Below, piece by piece: positions 52,720-62,835 of a DNA stretch of 64,000 bases. The notes beneath the pieces are model-generated. The model was given only the letters and a program-made list of their open reading frames with translations, had not been told where the DNA came from and did no database searches. The stretch comes from Pseudoips prasinana (taxonomy: Eukaryota; Arthropoda; Insecta; Lepidoptera; Nolidae). The position numbers and the translations under genes were made by a program. Position 1 is the first letter of the stretch. Every line of letters begins with the position of its first letter. The stretch spans positions 13,899,201 through 13,963,200 of the forward strand of contig OX621257.1 of the NCBI GenBank assembly GCA_951640165.1, written 5' to 3'.

Positions 52720-52920
52720 TCACTTGATAGGAACCTTAAACTTTAGCCTTGGTGCTTTTGCAACTGGCTTATCTTGTTGTAATTTTCTCGTTTTATGAGG
52801 CTCTAGCCTCCTTATATCATTTTGTCTCCCGCTTTGCTCTGGAAGGAAGTGGAACCACTTTTTTCCAACTCGTCCTGGTTTCATTATAATAAAATTTACT
52901 GCGGGATCCAAGACAGTCTA
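52720..52920 (-). pseudogene. Basic ORF of unknown origin
   Basis: 63 codons from ATG at 52911, open upstream for a few codons more: DPAVNFIIMKPGRVGKKW, FHFLPEQSGRQNDIRRLE, then PHKTRKLQQDKPVAKAPRLK and a stop. Composition and codon pattern look protein-coding and the pattern suggests the C-terminal end of a transposon-encoded protein. I cannot name it. Confidence 0.35.
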
Positions 52921-52969
52921 AACAATTCCCCGGGTCCTCAATACCTGGGCCTCACCACCCAGTGTCATT

Positions 52970-53230
52970 CTATTGTGTGGTCCAGTGGTTGGTAAATGTT
53001 TTCACGCCGCGGGTCTTTGGTGCAATTCCCTCCCAGGACAGATATTTGTGTGCATGAACATGCCTGTTTGTCCTGAGTCTGTGTGTAATTACCTATCTTA
53101 GCATGTATTTGCCGAAGGAAAGTAGTATATGTAATACATCAGTTATCTGGTTTCCATAGTACAAGCTCTGCTTAGTTTGGGATCAGATGGCCTAATGTGA
53201 ATAATGTCCCAGGATATTTATTTATTTGTC
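52970..53230 (+). mobile_element. SINE-A copy, head shortened
   Basis: GTCCAGTGGTTGGTAAATG, decayed B box GGTGCAATTCCCTCCC, GGACAGATATTTGTGTGC, CTCTGCTTAGTTTGGGATC and tail CCCAGGATATTTATTTATT. Confidence 0.82.
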
Positions 53231-53334
53231 GCCGTAAAGTTGTCAATTGTTGTTGACATATTTATTTATTGTTGATGCTGCCTAACAGAAGTTGCAGTGG
53301 TGAGTAAGAGGGAGAGACTAGTCGTACAGATTAC

Positions 53335-53465
53335 ATCTAATGTCACAAAAGAATAGTAGTATATTATTATGTAATATATCAGTTATCTGGTTTCCATAGT
53401 GCAAGCTCTGGTTAGTTTGGGATCAGATGGCCGTGTGTGAATAATGTTATAAGGTATTTATTTAT
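53335..53465 (+). mobile_element. SINE-A 3' part, local duplicate
   Basis: GTAATATATCAGTTATCTGG, CAAGCTCTGGTTAGTTTGG and a TATTTATTTATTG tail. The flank after each of the two tails is similar (ATTGTTGA..GCT/CTT..CACAGAAG), so SINE end plus flank appear to have been duplicated together. Confidence 0.7.
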
Positions 53466-53519
53466 TGTTGACCTTGTCTCACAGAAGTGGCAGTGATAAT
53501 ACAGAATTACAACCAATGT

Positions 53520-54050
53520 CCCTATTCCCCCCACAAAATATTCTAGAATAGGTACTAATACAGCATTGATATTCCGTTGCAGGCCCAATATATGAAATTT
53601 TCATGTGATATACCACTGCAGTGATTTTGATTGGTTCCATACGTGACGGCGGCCTGGGGTTTTCCCTGCATTTTATCGGTACCCTGATTTTATATGACTA
53701 TCCGTAGTAACTCGATGTTATTTGAAATTTTATTTGGAGATACAAATGTATGCTGTGGTAGACGTATCTTAGATAAAATATTGGCATTTGTGAAATACAT
53801 CGTGACTAGAAACTGGAAATACAGCCATTCACTTTTTGTGAGGACGGGGTAGAATATATCACTTCTAGGTGTAGTTAGTTAGTTTGGAATGGTTTCCATA
53901 GAAAGCTTCTTGTTTAGGCTATTATGCGAGATCTTATTTGGCGACTTGACCCATTTCAGTTCCGCTCAGAAGCTCAAGAGTCTCCGAAGATGCTTGAGTG
54001 TCTTCTACAACGTTTTAAGATTACCATAATGTTTGTTACTCTTTCACACA
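53520..54050. other. Intergenic stretch without a recognised feature
   Basis: Nothing recognised. Some 60 bp at its end (TTTGATGAAGCTTTGTAGTA, 54068-54090) are a Helitron scrap. Confidence 0.4.
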
Positions 54051-54142
54051 AAAACATCCGAATGGATTTTGATGAAGCTTTGTAGTAATATATCTTATAT
54101 TATATCCAATTTATAGTTGACAGATTAACGTATTTTTTATGT

Positions 54143-54408
54143 ATATAATAATAATAATATCTGGGAACAATGTCACACAGATCATCCTAGCCCCAAACTA
54201 AGCAAAGCTTGTATTATGGGTACCAGGCGACGATATACATACTTATATAGATAGATAAATACTTATATAAGTACATAGAAAACATCCATGACTGAGAAAC
54301 AAATATTCGTGCTCATCACACAAATATTTGCACTTACCGGCATTCGAACCCAGGACCACCAGCTTCGTAGGCAGGAGCACTACCAACTAGGCTACGGTGA
54401 CTGTCACA
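54143..54408 (-). mobile_element. SINE-B copy
   Basis: ACAGTCACCGTAGCCTAG head, B box GGGTTCGAATGCCGG, a small internal duplication (TACTTATATAAG) and a tail of ATTATTATTATTATAT. Confidence 0.88.
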
Positions 54409-54439
54409 CATGCCGATATGTTATTCGGTTATATGATGT

Positions 54440-54508
54440 AATATATAATTATAAGTTATATAATTTTCGAAGTATAACGCGGTTGGACCGCGGGGCACAG
54501 GTAGGAAT
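54440..54508 (+). mobile_element. Helitron 3' end
   Basis: AAGTATAACGCGG then TTGGACCGCGGGGCACAG, with the terminal CTAG changed to GTAG. The 5' part is missing. Confidence 0.6.
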
Positions 54509-54524
54509 TATATATTTCTAAATA

Positions 54525-54645
54525 CATAGATACTTATTATAGATAATTTTAACCCAGAGACAGAACAAATAACTGTGCTAATTATACAAAGATTTGTCCT
54601 GGGTGGGAATTGAACCCAAGACCTCTCGCTTAGCAGTCAGGTGAC
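54525..54645 (-). mobile_element. SINE-A2 fragment
   Basis: CTGACTGCTAAGCGAGAGG (A-box region), B box GGGTTCAATTCCCACC and body to TTCTAAATACATAGATAC, all on the minus strand; the 3' part is missing. Confidence 0.72.
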
Positions 54646-55058
54646 TCACCATTTTATTTCATTTAACTGACAAAAAAGTTATTGCGATGTGTCACTTACC
54701 ATGAATTTGCTGTCATCATTCCTTGCATAAACTAATTTATTTATTTAGGTATTTAGTAGAATATTACGAGTAGTATAAAATAGAAATCCTTGTTTTGATT
54801 TTGTCTTTATTGCGTAGGATGTAAGGGGTATTTTTGTAGTAAAATTGAATCGACGCATCTCAACAAACATATGTAAACCTAGCTTCCATCCGCGTAAATT
54901 ATTCGCCTGTCTCGAACTTATATTCCTGTTCTTTGGTAACAGTTCTGAAAAAAAAATGTGGATTGTTAGATTACTCTATATTATTTAGATTACTCTATGA
55001 AATATCAACACAGCAAACCGCTGCCTGCCGTGAGATTAATACTCTTTTTAAACCTCGT
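54646..55058. other. Stretch before the third RTE copy
   Basis: Nothing recognised with confidence. The frame ending at the RTE target (STQQTAACREINTLFKPR, 55000-55060) continues after the RTE as LKKD..., but is too short to judge. Confidence 0.35.
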
Positions 55059-55180
55059 TTAAAGAAGGACTATATACAACAACACAGCCACCTGTCAAAA
55101 GTCATGCCTCAGATCCCAGAGCACGAGTAACCGGACATTACACCGAAGACATCCCGGACGTCAGCCTGTACGAGATTAGA

Positions 55181-56675
55181 ATGGCTCTCAAACAACTCAA
55201 GAACAACAAGGCGCCTGGGGATGATGGAGTTACAGCAGAGCTTCTGAAGGCGTGTGGTACACCAATTCTACGGGCCCTTCAGAAGTTATTTAACTCCGTC
55301 ATACTACATGGTCAAACGCCACAAGCATGGCACATGGTGGTGCTCTTCTTCAAAAAGGGCATAGACATAGATCATTTTATTGCCAGAAACTGTGTACAGA
55401 AGATGTTATAACAATTTGATTGATCAACAGTTACCCATATCGGGCATGCAATATTTTTTCTACCTACCTTAATATTAAATAATTATTTTTTGTAATCTTG
55501 ACAACAGATAAATGACACATCATTATCAATAAATCAGTTGCTTCGATACTTGGTCATAAGCAAAAAACTCTTTAAGGTCGACAAAACCTTAAGGGCGACA
55601 AAACCCTATTGAAGAATTATAGACCCATCACACTGCTGAGCCATGTTTACAAGTTGTTCTCTAGGGTCGTTACGAACCGTCTCGCGCGCAGGTTTGACGA
55701 CTTCCAGCCTCCCGAACAAGCCGGTTTCCGAAAAGGCTTTAGCACCATAGACCACATACATACGCTGCGGCAAGTTATACAGAAGACCGAAGAGTATAAT
55801 AAGCCACTGTACTTAGCGTTTGTGGACTATGAGAAAGCCTTTGATTCTATCGAAACATGGGCCGTGCTGAAGTCTCTCATAAGGTGCCAAATTGACATTC
55901 ACTTTCGATTTGCCGATGATATAGTAGTCATGGCTGAGACCACAGAAGACCTCGGTACAATACTCGATGACCTCAGCAGAGTCTCTCAACAAGTGGGTCT
56001 GAAAATGAACATAGATAAGACGAAAATCATGTCAAACGTCCATGTTGCACCCACTCAATTGAAAGTTCTGACTCTGCACTCGAAGTTGTTGAGAACAATA
56101 TTTAACTAGGACAGACCATCCATCTAGGTAGGTCCAACTTCGAGAAGGAGGTCAATCGTAGAATCCAACTCGGCTGGGCAGCGTTCGGGAAGCTACGTAA
56201 CATCGTCTCGTCCAAAATACCGCAGTGTCTCAAGTCGAAAGTCTTCGACCAGTGTGTGTTGACAGTGATGACATACGGAACAGAGACGTGGTTGCTCAAT
56301 ATGGGCCTTATTAGAAGGCTCAAGGTCACCCAAAGAGCAATGGAGAGGGCTATGCTCGGAGTTTCCCCGCGGGATCGAATCAGAAATGTTGAAATCCGCA
56401 GGCGAACCAAAGTCACCGACATTGCCCGAAGAATTGCCAAGCTGAAGTGGCAGTGGGCAGGGCACATAGCTCGTAGAGCCGACGGCCGTTGGGGCAGAAA
56501 GGTTCTCGAGTGGCGACCACGAACCGGAAGACGCAGCGTGGGCAGGCCCCCTACAAGATGGACCGATGATCTTGTGCGGGTCGCTGGAAACTGCTGGATG
56601 CGAATAGCACAAGACCGGCAATTGTGGAGATCTTTGGAGGAGGCCTTTGTCCAGCAGTGGACGTCTTTCGGCTGA
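55181..56675 (+). pseudogene. RTE reverse transcriptase, broken
   Basis: Pieces: MALKQLKNNKAPGDDGVTAE (55181 onward), the insertion, KNYRPITLLSHVYKLFSR (55609), FRKGFSTIDHIHTLRQ, YEKAFDSIETW, a deletion, then RFADDIVVMAETT with the FADD catalytic box near 55910, a frameshift near 56085, and the C-terminal part (MLTVMTYGTETW to FVQQWTSFG, 56256-56675). It cannot make an active enzyme. Confidence 0.88.
55361..55590. mobile_element. Insertion inside the RTE copy, AAGGGC duplicated
   Basis: AAGGGC at 55355-55360 and 55591-55596 flanks 230 bp that are absent from the other RTE copies. Contents (ATAGATCATTTTATTGCCAG, GTGTACAGAAGATGTTATAAC, GGGCATGCAATATTTTTTC) look like the 3' end of a further retroelement; class unknown. 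Confidence 0.65.
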
Positions 56676-56707
56676 TATGATGATGATGATGATGATTAAA
56701 GAAGGAC

Positions 56708-57170
56708 ATAACGCAGATTTAGAAAAAATGCTTATTACATTACAAACAGACACATCCATTTCGTTTATTTGTATAGATTGCTGCGTATGTGTGTGCTTAT
56801 CGTAATTAAATTTTCTATAATGTAGTTAACAGTTGCCCAATACGCGTAAAGTAATTAACTGTAGTGGTTTCTATTAATAGCTGTATTAAATTCAGCACTG
56901 TAAGTGGACTACATCATTTGGAGCACTGGATTGTTTGGGAGTGGAATCTATTTGTGCCTTATTGGACAATGTAATCTGTTTCATTGTCTATTAAGCCTAT
57001 CTGGTATACAGACTTGTTAACACCATTTTAATGTAATCTAGACCTCCTGGGAGGACCGGATAAACTATTAAACGAGCAATATCGGATTTGATTCAGTATG
57101 TGGCGGTACTTATAGTTTCTATGAATTTTTCAGAATTGTGAGTGAGCTAGTGTCGGAGCAAGATTGATTC
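56708..57170. other. Intergenic stretch without a recognised feature
   Basis: Nothing recognised. GGACAATGTAATCTGTTTC near 56965 is not repeated elsewhere. Confidence 0.4.
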
Positions 57171-57177
57171 AATCATC

Positions 57178-57422
57178 TTCGTCATCATAACAGCTGTAAG
57201 AAGTCCACTGCTGAACAAAAGCCTCCCCAAAAATCCTCTTCGGGATATACCATAATCGCCACGCTTGGCAGACGGGTTGTGGTTCGCAGTAAGATGGTCA
57301 TAGTACTCAGAAAGAAGTTGCTGCCCGTCCTCTGGTAGATATTTCTTCGTGTCGACTTCTATGGCCCCACGGGATGAGATGAGGTGATGATATTCTGACA
57401 TTGGCCGCCGTCACCACAGAGC
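57178..57422 (-). mobile_element. RTE-mini element
   Basis: Inverted tail (TCATAACAGCTGTAAGAAGTC, CACTGCTGAACAAAAGCCTCC) joined to the inverted leader (ACGCTTGGCAGACGGGTTG, CGTCCTCTGGTAGATATTTC, GGCCCCACGGGATGAGATG, GCCGCCGTCACCACAG). The ORF 57147-57401 merely runs through it. Confidence 0.75.
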
Positions 57423-57910
57423 AATTCAATATTTTTTATTATTAATCTCGTATTTAAAATCGTAAATTGATGGGAATAATTGATGAGATTTTTATTTTTA
57501 TGAGTATCATTTTAATTTTGTAATTTGAATATTTTTAATTTTATTGTTTGATTTGAAATTTTATCATTATTATTGTTGTTCGTGTTTTAATTTCATTTAT
57601 TAATAGAATGTTATTTTCAAATCTTAATTTGTTTTAATTTGCTAAGTTATAAATCTATTATTTAATTTATAGTAATGTACTATTTTTCTAATTTGTTTAA
57701 ATTACCTATTTGAATGGCTTTAAATTGTATTTACTCTTTTGGCTTTATACTATTATATTTTACTTATATAACCTTAATTGTGCATGTCGTATTAGCCTGT
57801 AAGTAATTGTCGCACTTATAAATGTACTAATAAGCAAGTAGACCCAACTTTAAATGTATTGTGTGAACAATTGTTGGCTAACCTAAATATATAGATAAAA
57901 AAAAAGTAAA
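57423..57910. other. Very AT-rich stretch
   Basis: No coding frame or repeat recognised. Confidence 0.4.
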
Positions 57911-57914
57911 AGGA

Positions 57915-58065
57915 AACATCATGAGAAAACCTGCATGCCTGAGAGTTCTCCAAAATTTTATTGGCATGGGAAGTCTGCCAACCCACAATAGCCATTTTGG
58001 TGAGCTTTAGCGTTGTAAGAGAAAGCCCTCTTCCTGCAGTGGGATAGTAAGAGGCTAAAATTTGT
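57915..58065 (+). repeat. Interspersed repeat fragment
   Basis: AAACATCATGAGAAAACCTG, CATGCCTGAGAGTTCTCC, AAGTCTGCCAACCCACAATAG and CCTCTTCCTGCAGTGGGATAG are typical of the 3' UTR of a non-LTR element found in many insects. Family not assigned. Confidence 0.5.
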
Positions 58066-58091
58066 ATGAAAAATAGATTATTATATATTTT

Positions 58092-58202
58092 GACAAGCTG
58101 CGCCCCGCGGTTTCACTCGCGTTAAAGTAGTTTTAGCGTAAAAGAGTACAAAACATACATACATACATCTCACACACTTTCGCGTTTATAGTATTAGTAA
58201 AA
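58092..58202 (-). mobile_element. Short Helitron copy
   Basis: The 3' end at the left reads AAGCTGCGCCCCGCGG and TTTCACTCGCG (hairpin arms CCGCGG..CGCG in reverse; CTAG changed to CAAG), and the 5' end at the right CTTTCGCGTTTATAGTATT. About 110 bp. Confidence 0.65.
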
Positions 58203-58227
58203 TGTGAACCTCTAGCGGTTTTGATTT

Positions 58228-58433
58228 TTTCCTACTTACTTGAAACTTATCGTCATATTTTGGACAATTCACACAATAACTTTATAAATTGTAGCCTATG
58301 TGTTATTCTGATGTATAAGCTACATTACTGTAAAGTTTCATTAAAATCTATTCAGTAGTTTTTACGTGAAAGAGTAACAAACATCCATCCATACTTACAA
58401 ACTTTCGCGTTTATAATATAAGTAGGATATGCT
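58228..58433 (-). mobile_element. Short Helitron, 5' part
   Basis: ACTTTATAAATTGTAGCCTATG, GTAAAGTTTCATTAAAATC, ACAAACTTTCGCGTTTATAA and TATAAGTAGGA: on the minus strand a TCCTACTTATATTATAAACG start. The hairpin end is missing at the left. Confidence 0.7.
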
Positions 58434-58741
58434 ATAAAGTGTATCTACCTATCTATCAATATGATGAAGTTAATAAAAACGAAGCGTACTTTTTGTAGAA
58501 ATATTGATGATTGTTTTTATAAGCCCATGTAATTATTTTATCTTTCCTTGTATCGAGTAAGAAAGTTTGTAATGACTTATTTATGACCCTGACATTATCA
58601 TGTAGCAGCAATTTCAATAATATTATTTCCTCATTAGAGGCACGCCGGTCAAACTCACGTTTTGATAAATGACGTGGCCTTAATAGTAATGTGAATCTAG
58701 AAGTTTATCAAACAAACTTACCTAAGTACCATTATGTAAGT

Positions 58742-58945
58742 ATATCCTGTGAAAATATTCACACACGGCTATTCCAAACTAAACAGAGCTATGGAAACCA
58801 GATAAGTGGTATATTACATATACTACTTTTGTTTCGTAAATACATACTTATATCACTCAGGACAAACTGACATGTTCATGCACACAAATATCTGTCCTGT
58901 GTGGGAATCAAACCCACGACCGGTGGCGTGATAGGCAAGCCTTAT
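58742..58945 (-). mobile_element. SINE-A copy, small deletions
   Basis: GGCTTGCCTATCACGCCACC, B box GGGTTTGATTCCCACAC, GGACAGATATTTGTGTGC and TGTGTGAATATTTTCACAGG on the minus strand. Confidence 0.82.
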
Positions 58946-59284
58946 TGTATAAGCTCTGCTTATATAAGGAGAGCTTGTACTTTTTTGTAAACATACGCTG
59001 CAGTCAATGTATGTATACATATTATATTATTTACTCAGCAATTGAACAAGCAAAACAGTTCAGTTTCCCCAAAGACGTGACCGAAATGCAGCCAAGCTAT
59101 AGGCGTTTGTAGACGCATCAGGAACCTTCTGGAACAGGCCATCTCAAACCTACCATGAAGCACCTTGGTCCTTCATATATGTTAATGCGATCCCTGGTGC
59201 TCAGTACGTCCAGTTTACTCCAGTTCTCTTTAGTCAATACGAGAACCTTAAGTCCGTTATCAATTGTGACAACGACGGCACGAT

Positions 59285-59400
59285 TTCTGAGCGTATTCAT
59301 GTTTCGGAGTGCACGATTAGCTCTCAGACCCAGCTGTAATTATGAAAAAACACTCGTTAAAGCTATGTGAGAGGCCTTTTGAGCGACTTGTACAACACTG
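59285..59400 (+). mobile_element. 5S-SINE fragment (body only)
   Basis: GAGCGTATTCATGTTTCGGAG, GTGCACGATTAGCTCTCAG, CTCGTTAAAGCTATGTGAG and GACTTGTACAACACTGGCAC match the post-5S body of the copy at 62836, diverged by many substitutions. The 5S-like head is absent. Confidence 0.6.
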
Positions 59401-59470
59401 GCACTTAAATGCAAGCGTACCACTATTTGGCAAAAAAGTCACGTTTGTTGTATGGGATGTATTATTTGGT

Positions 59471-59790
59471 ATAGCTGTGCCCCGCGGATTTACCCGCGTT
59501 AAACTTTAGAAATTATCACAGCTTCCCCCCGTAGGTGATAGCGTGATAATATGTAGCCTATATGTTGACTCGACCTCTTAGTATTATTCATGCAAAATTT
59601 GAAGTAAATCCATGCAGTACTTTTTGAGTTTATCCCGGACATACTTACAGACAAACAGATAAACAGACAAAAATTCTAAAAACTAAATTTTTGTCTTTGA
59701 TATCGACTGTAGATCACACCCCAAGTATCCTTTTTAAAAAATATTCAATGTACAGTTTTGACTTCCCTACGATTTTATTATATGTATAGA
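59471..59790 (-). mobile_element. Non-autonomous Helitron (about 320 bp)
   Basis: The 3' end at the left (AGCTGTGCCCCGCGG and TTACCCGCG hairpin; CTAG changed to CTAT) and TC start at the right (minus strand TCTATACATATAATAAAATCG). Same family as 18896 and 60114. The last four bases are mutated, so it is the older of the two neighbours. Confidence 0.82.
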
Positions 59791-60113
59791 TAGATTCCGG
59801 CAACAGAAATACAGCATATGTTAAAAATTCAACTGTCTGGCTATTACGGTTCATCAGATACAGCCTGGTGACAGACAGACGGACAAACGGACTGTAGAGT
59901 CTTTGTATTAAGGTCCCGATATTACTATTTGTGTACGGAACCCAGCAAACATAGCACCAACTTCCATGTTACCAACTGATTTTATCAATGTAATTAATAA
60001 CGATTGAGATTTTCCATCGTATAAAATAATACAACTAAAATCGGTTAACAGACAACAGAAATATTTCGTGACTTACAGCCATACAGTCGAATTAATAACA
60101 TATTTATTCTTGA

Positions 60114-60420
60114 CTAGCTGTGCCCCGCGGTTTCACCCACGTTAAACTTTATAAATTATCATAGCTCCTCCCCCGAAGGTTATAGCGTGATAATATGTAG
60201 CCTATATGTTGACCCGACCTCTTAGTAATATTCATGCAAAATTTGAAGTAAATCCATGCAGTACCTTTTGAGTTTAGCCCGGACATAGACAAACAGACAA
60301 AAATTCTAAAAACTATATTTTTGGCTTCGACATCGCTTGTAGATCACGCCCCAAGTATCCTTTTGAAAAAATATTCAATGTACAGTTTTGACTTTACTAC
60401 GATTTTATTATATGTATAGA
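60114..60420 (-). mobile_element. Non-autonomous Helitron (307 bp), intact ends
   Basis: CTAG at 60114-60117 preceded by A, CCGCGG-TTTCACCC-ACG hairpin, and TC at 60419-60420 followed by T. Inside: CTCCTCCCCCGAAGGTTATAG, GTAGCCTATATGTTGACCC and GCCCGGACATAG. Parallel neighbour to the copy at 59471. Confidence 0.88.
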
Positions 60421-60799
60421 TGTTGGTTAACAATAAAACGAATTTTAAATTTCAACATATTCAACTGTTCTATTCCTACAGGTGACCCGCTTCCTTACTT
60501 AAAATTGAGAATACAGTATGTCGTTAACATAGTCTCTTATCCACAATATGGCTTTAATAGTTGTTTTAAATTTGTTTATTGATAGTTGTCTCATGGCATT
60601 GAATTTTTTTTTAACTGTTCTCAATTCTTTGTTAGACTCGTAGCGCTCCCTTCAAAATGGTCGCCCTATACAGTTCACAACCGATGTCAGATGATCCAAA
60701 CACGATTAAGTGCCAAATTGGCGCGTGCCCTTATAATTGATATCACGGGATGTTCCCAACTAGATTGTTGTGCAGATTATATCGATTTGAACTAACTTT

Positions 60800-60905
60800 T
60801 GGGTTAGTGTTAGCGGGTTCAGTCGCCAATAAGGAGGTCCTGGGTTCAAATCCTAGAGTCTCAAAAAAAGGCAAGAAATCCACCCAGAAGTAGTTTGGAG
60901 TCTAG
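60800..60905 (+). repeat. tRNA-like SINE fragment
   Basis: GGGTTAGTGTTAGCGGGTTC (A-box-like) and GGTCCTGGGTTCAAATCCTAG (B box), followed by AAAAAAAGGCAAG. Head resembles SINE-C but the body is not recognisable. Confidence 0.5.
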
Positions 60906-61019
60906 AAAACGGGCCATATTTTTTTTTTTTAATTCTAATATTTCATTATAATCGATGAAATGCCTGATGTGAGTTCTGCATTTTCAGGTATTAACGTTGA
61001 GCGACAATCCCAATAACGT

Positions 61020-61118
61020 ACTAAAAACAACCTACCCTCTCATATATATGTATATCCACGTCAGTAAACAGTGAAAAATGGCTTGGATAACTGTAAACGT
61101 CATTTAAAGAAATACTAC
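61020..61118 (-). pseudogene. LINE RT remnant, distal side of the Harbinger-like insertion
   Basis: Minus-strand reading after the insertion: SSISLNDVYSYP. With the piece at 61691-61915 it continues EKFKEINT across the TTA target. Weak on its own. Confidence 0.35.
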
Positions 61119-61121
61119 TTA

Positions 61122-61687
61122 GAGCCTATGCACACCTCGCCGGTGTCGCGCGCTTGAATCGATACAAACGCGATGCTAACGCGCGTTTGAATCGATACAA
61201 ACGCGATGCTAACGTACGTTTGTAGCGATACAATCGCGATGCTAACGCGCGTTTGTATCGATTTAAGCGCGCAACACCGGCGAGGTTCTCCTTAAACACG
61301 CAAAATGCCAGCGCGTTTGTATCGATACACACGCGCGTTTGCATGGCGTCTGTATCGCTACACACGCGCGTTTGCATGGCGTCTGTAACGCCACACGCGC
61401 GCATTGCATCGTGTCTGTATCGATACACACGCGCGTTTGCATCGCGTCTGTATCTCTACACACGCACGTTTGCATAGCGTCTGTATCTCTACACACGCGC
61501 GTTTGCATAGTGTCTGTATCGCTACAGACGCGCGATGCATCGCGTCTGTATCCATTCAAACGCGGATTTGAATTTATACAGGTGTGCAAAGGTCCACCGG
61601 CTGCGTCTGACTTGCGTGCGTATCGCGTCTGTATCGCTACCATCGCGCGTCAACGGCGCGCTTAAAAAACGTAGTCTGCATAGGCCC
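61122..61687. mobile_element. PIF/Harbinger-like non-autonomous element with 33-bp minisatellite core
   Basis: TTA on both sides (61119-61121, 61688-61690) and ends GAGCCTATGC / GCATAGGCCC fit PIF/Harbinger (3-bp TWA target). The 566-bp body is rich in CG and made of 33-bp repeats: about three copies (GAATCGATACAAACGCGATG) at 61156-61260 and about seven copies of the opposite orientation (TGTATCGCTACACACGCGCG) at 61318-61549. A short inverted pair, CACCTCGCCGGTGTCGCGCG / GCGCAACACCGGCGAGG, bounds the left block. Since 33 is a multiple of three, long repetitive ORFs occur on both strands; I do not regard them as genes. Confidence 0.8.
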
Positions 61688-61690
61688 TTA

Positions 61691-61915
61691 GGGTATTTAT
61701 TTCTTTGAACTTTTCGCTGGCGCAAGGTTCTATATAGCTCTTACAGGTCTGCTTTGCGATATAAAGATGGTCTCAATATCAGTGGAATTTCCCCAGAGAA
61801 GAATCCCATACGACATACTGCTATGAAAGTAACTAAAATAAACTATTCTAGACGTACCTTTAGTAACGAAACTGATAAAATCTAATATTATGAGTTTGTA
61901 TAAGGTGCACATATC
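61691..61915 (-). pseudogene. Non-LTR reverse transcriptase C-terminal remnant
   Basis: Frame MCTLYKLIILDFISFVTKG, then RIVYFSYFHSSMSYGILLW, GNSTDIETIFISQSRPVRAI and, after one stop and a frameshift, NLAPA..EKFKEINT. The YF.Y.HS.MSYGI..WGN.. signature belongs to the region after the RT fingers/palm in jockey/CR1-like elements. The Harbinger-like element lies within it. Confidence 0.7.
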
Positions 61916-61927
61916 TCGTTGCACTCA

Positions 61928-62118
61928 TCATTTCGTTAGTGATCGGGGAGGTAAGAGAGCAGAGACGCAGTCTATCAATGATGGGTAACTGTCAAATGGG
62001 TTTAATTTCTTAATACGAAGGAGGGCATCTTAAGCTGTCGGTCCCGGTATTTGTCATTAAGGAATAGTCGTTAATCCATTTCAGAAGTGTACTGAGCGCC
62101 TTGAACAACCTATAACCT
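61928..62118 (+). mobile_element. 5S-SINE copy, head partly decayed
   Basis: GTTAGTGATCGGGGAGGTAAG and GTCTATCAATGATGGGTAACTG keep the 5S-like A and C box regions in mutated form; the body (GAGGGCATCTTAAGCTGTCG, GGTCCCGGTATTTGTCATTA) is good. Near its 3' end it is interrupted by SINE-C and resumes at about 62485 with AGGGTAACCACTGCCC. Confidence 0.75.
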
Positions 62119-62482
62119 GGGTTGGTCTAGCGGTATCGTGTTCACCGGACACACAGAGAACGAGGCCCTAGGTTCAAATTCCGTGCGGGCCAAAAGTGAT
62201 TTTGGGACTTTTCTATAAAAAGATAAATTTATCAGCATCAGCCCGAAGTTTGGGAGTTGGCGGTATTATACATCCGGCCTCGTTGAGCACATAACGTCGG
62301 TCCTGTACCTGACCTCTTTCCTGTCGCGTCGTTAGGCGTGGCGTTGGATCATGAGACTGATGGAATAGAAAGTGCTTCTGTGTTTGCGCACAGACCTGTG
62401 CACTAAAATATGTCCCGCTCAGGTGGCTAATCTATTGCGATTGGCCGCCGTGGCCAAAATTCAGCTAGGAGGACATTAACCA
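62112..62482 (+). mobile_element. SINE-C copy nested in the 5S-SINE
   Basis: GGGTTGGTCTAGCGGTATCG (A box), GGTTCAAATTCCGTGCGGGC (B box), TTGAGCACATAACGTCGGTCC, TGTTTGCGCACAGACCTGTGC and 3' end GCCAAAATTCAGCTAGGAGG. The flanks contain similar TAACC words (ATAACC left, TTAACC right). Confidence 0.85.
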
Positions 62483-62634
62483 GGGTAACCACTGCCCAAA
62501 AAATAAAGAAAGAATATGATCAAAACTGATAAGTCTTATACGTTATGGAAGATTGACCGTTATCCATTATACAGCTTCCGCAAGAATTCTCCAGAAAACA
62601 AGTATTAGCCAACTTCAAAATAAGATGGCTAATT

Positions 62635-62730
62635 TTAAGTGCGGGTAGAAATCAGACCCACTAACCACCAGCCAGATATAAATGAACCGCACCACCATCG
62701 CCGTATTCGGGCTCGAATTTATACATTCAA
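62635..62730 (-). mobile_element. SINE-D copy, diverged
   Basis: GGCGATGGTGGTGCGGTTC, B box remnant GGGTCTGATTTCTACCCGC and TTAAAATTAGCC on the minus strand, with CGAGCCCGAATACGG as its outer side. Confidence 0.6.
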
Positions 62731-62835
62731 TACCATGCTTCATTAAATAACGCAATGAAAATGCTTAAAACTGCCTTACCGACCCCTGCACAGCTAATAC
62801 GGTTAGTACTTAGATTAGATCATCATCATCATCAG

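Larger units (their letters stand above)
55071..56695 (+). mobile_element. RTE copy with 12-bp target duplication, an insertion and an internal deletion
   Basis: TTAAAGAAGGAC at 55059-55070 and 56696-56707 bounds it. 5'-truncated at the start of RT. A 230-bp foreign piece sits at 55361-55590. About 220 bp of RT between CQID and RFADD are deleted relative to the 6807 copy. It ends with ATATGATGATGATGATGATGAT. The tail is as well preserved as in the 6807 copy. Confidence 0.92.

Noticed and set aside
56102..56759. Minus-strand ORFs of 121 and 188 codons
   Set aside because: Reverse shadows of the RTE C-terminal region; the same pattern appears opposite each RTE copy.
61126..61725. Long ORFs on both strands rich in repeated Asp-Thr-Asp-Ala-Met-like units
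   Set aside because: They are a by-product of a 33-bp minisatellite, whose period is a multiple of three. ORFs in several frames overlap the same bases.
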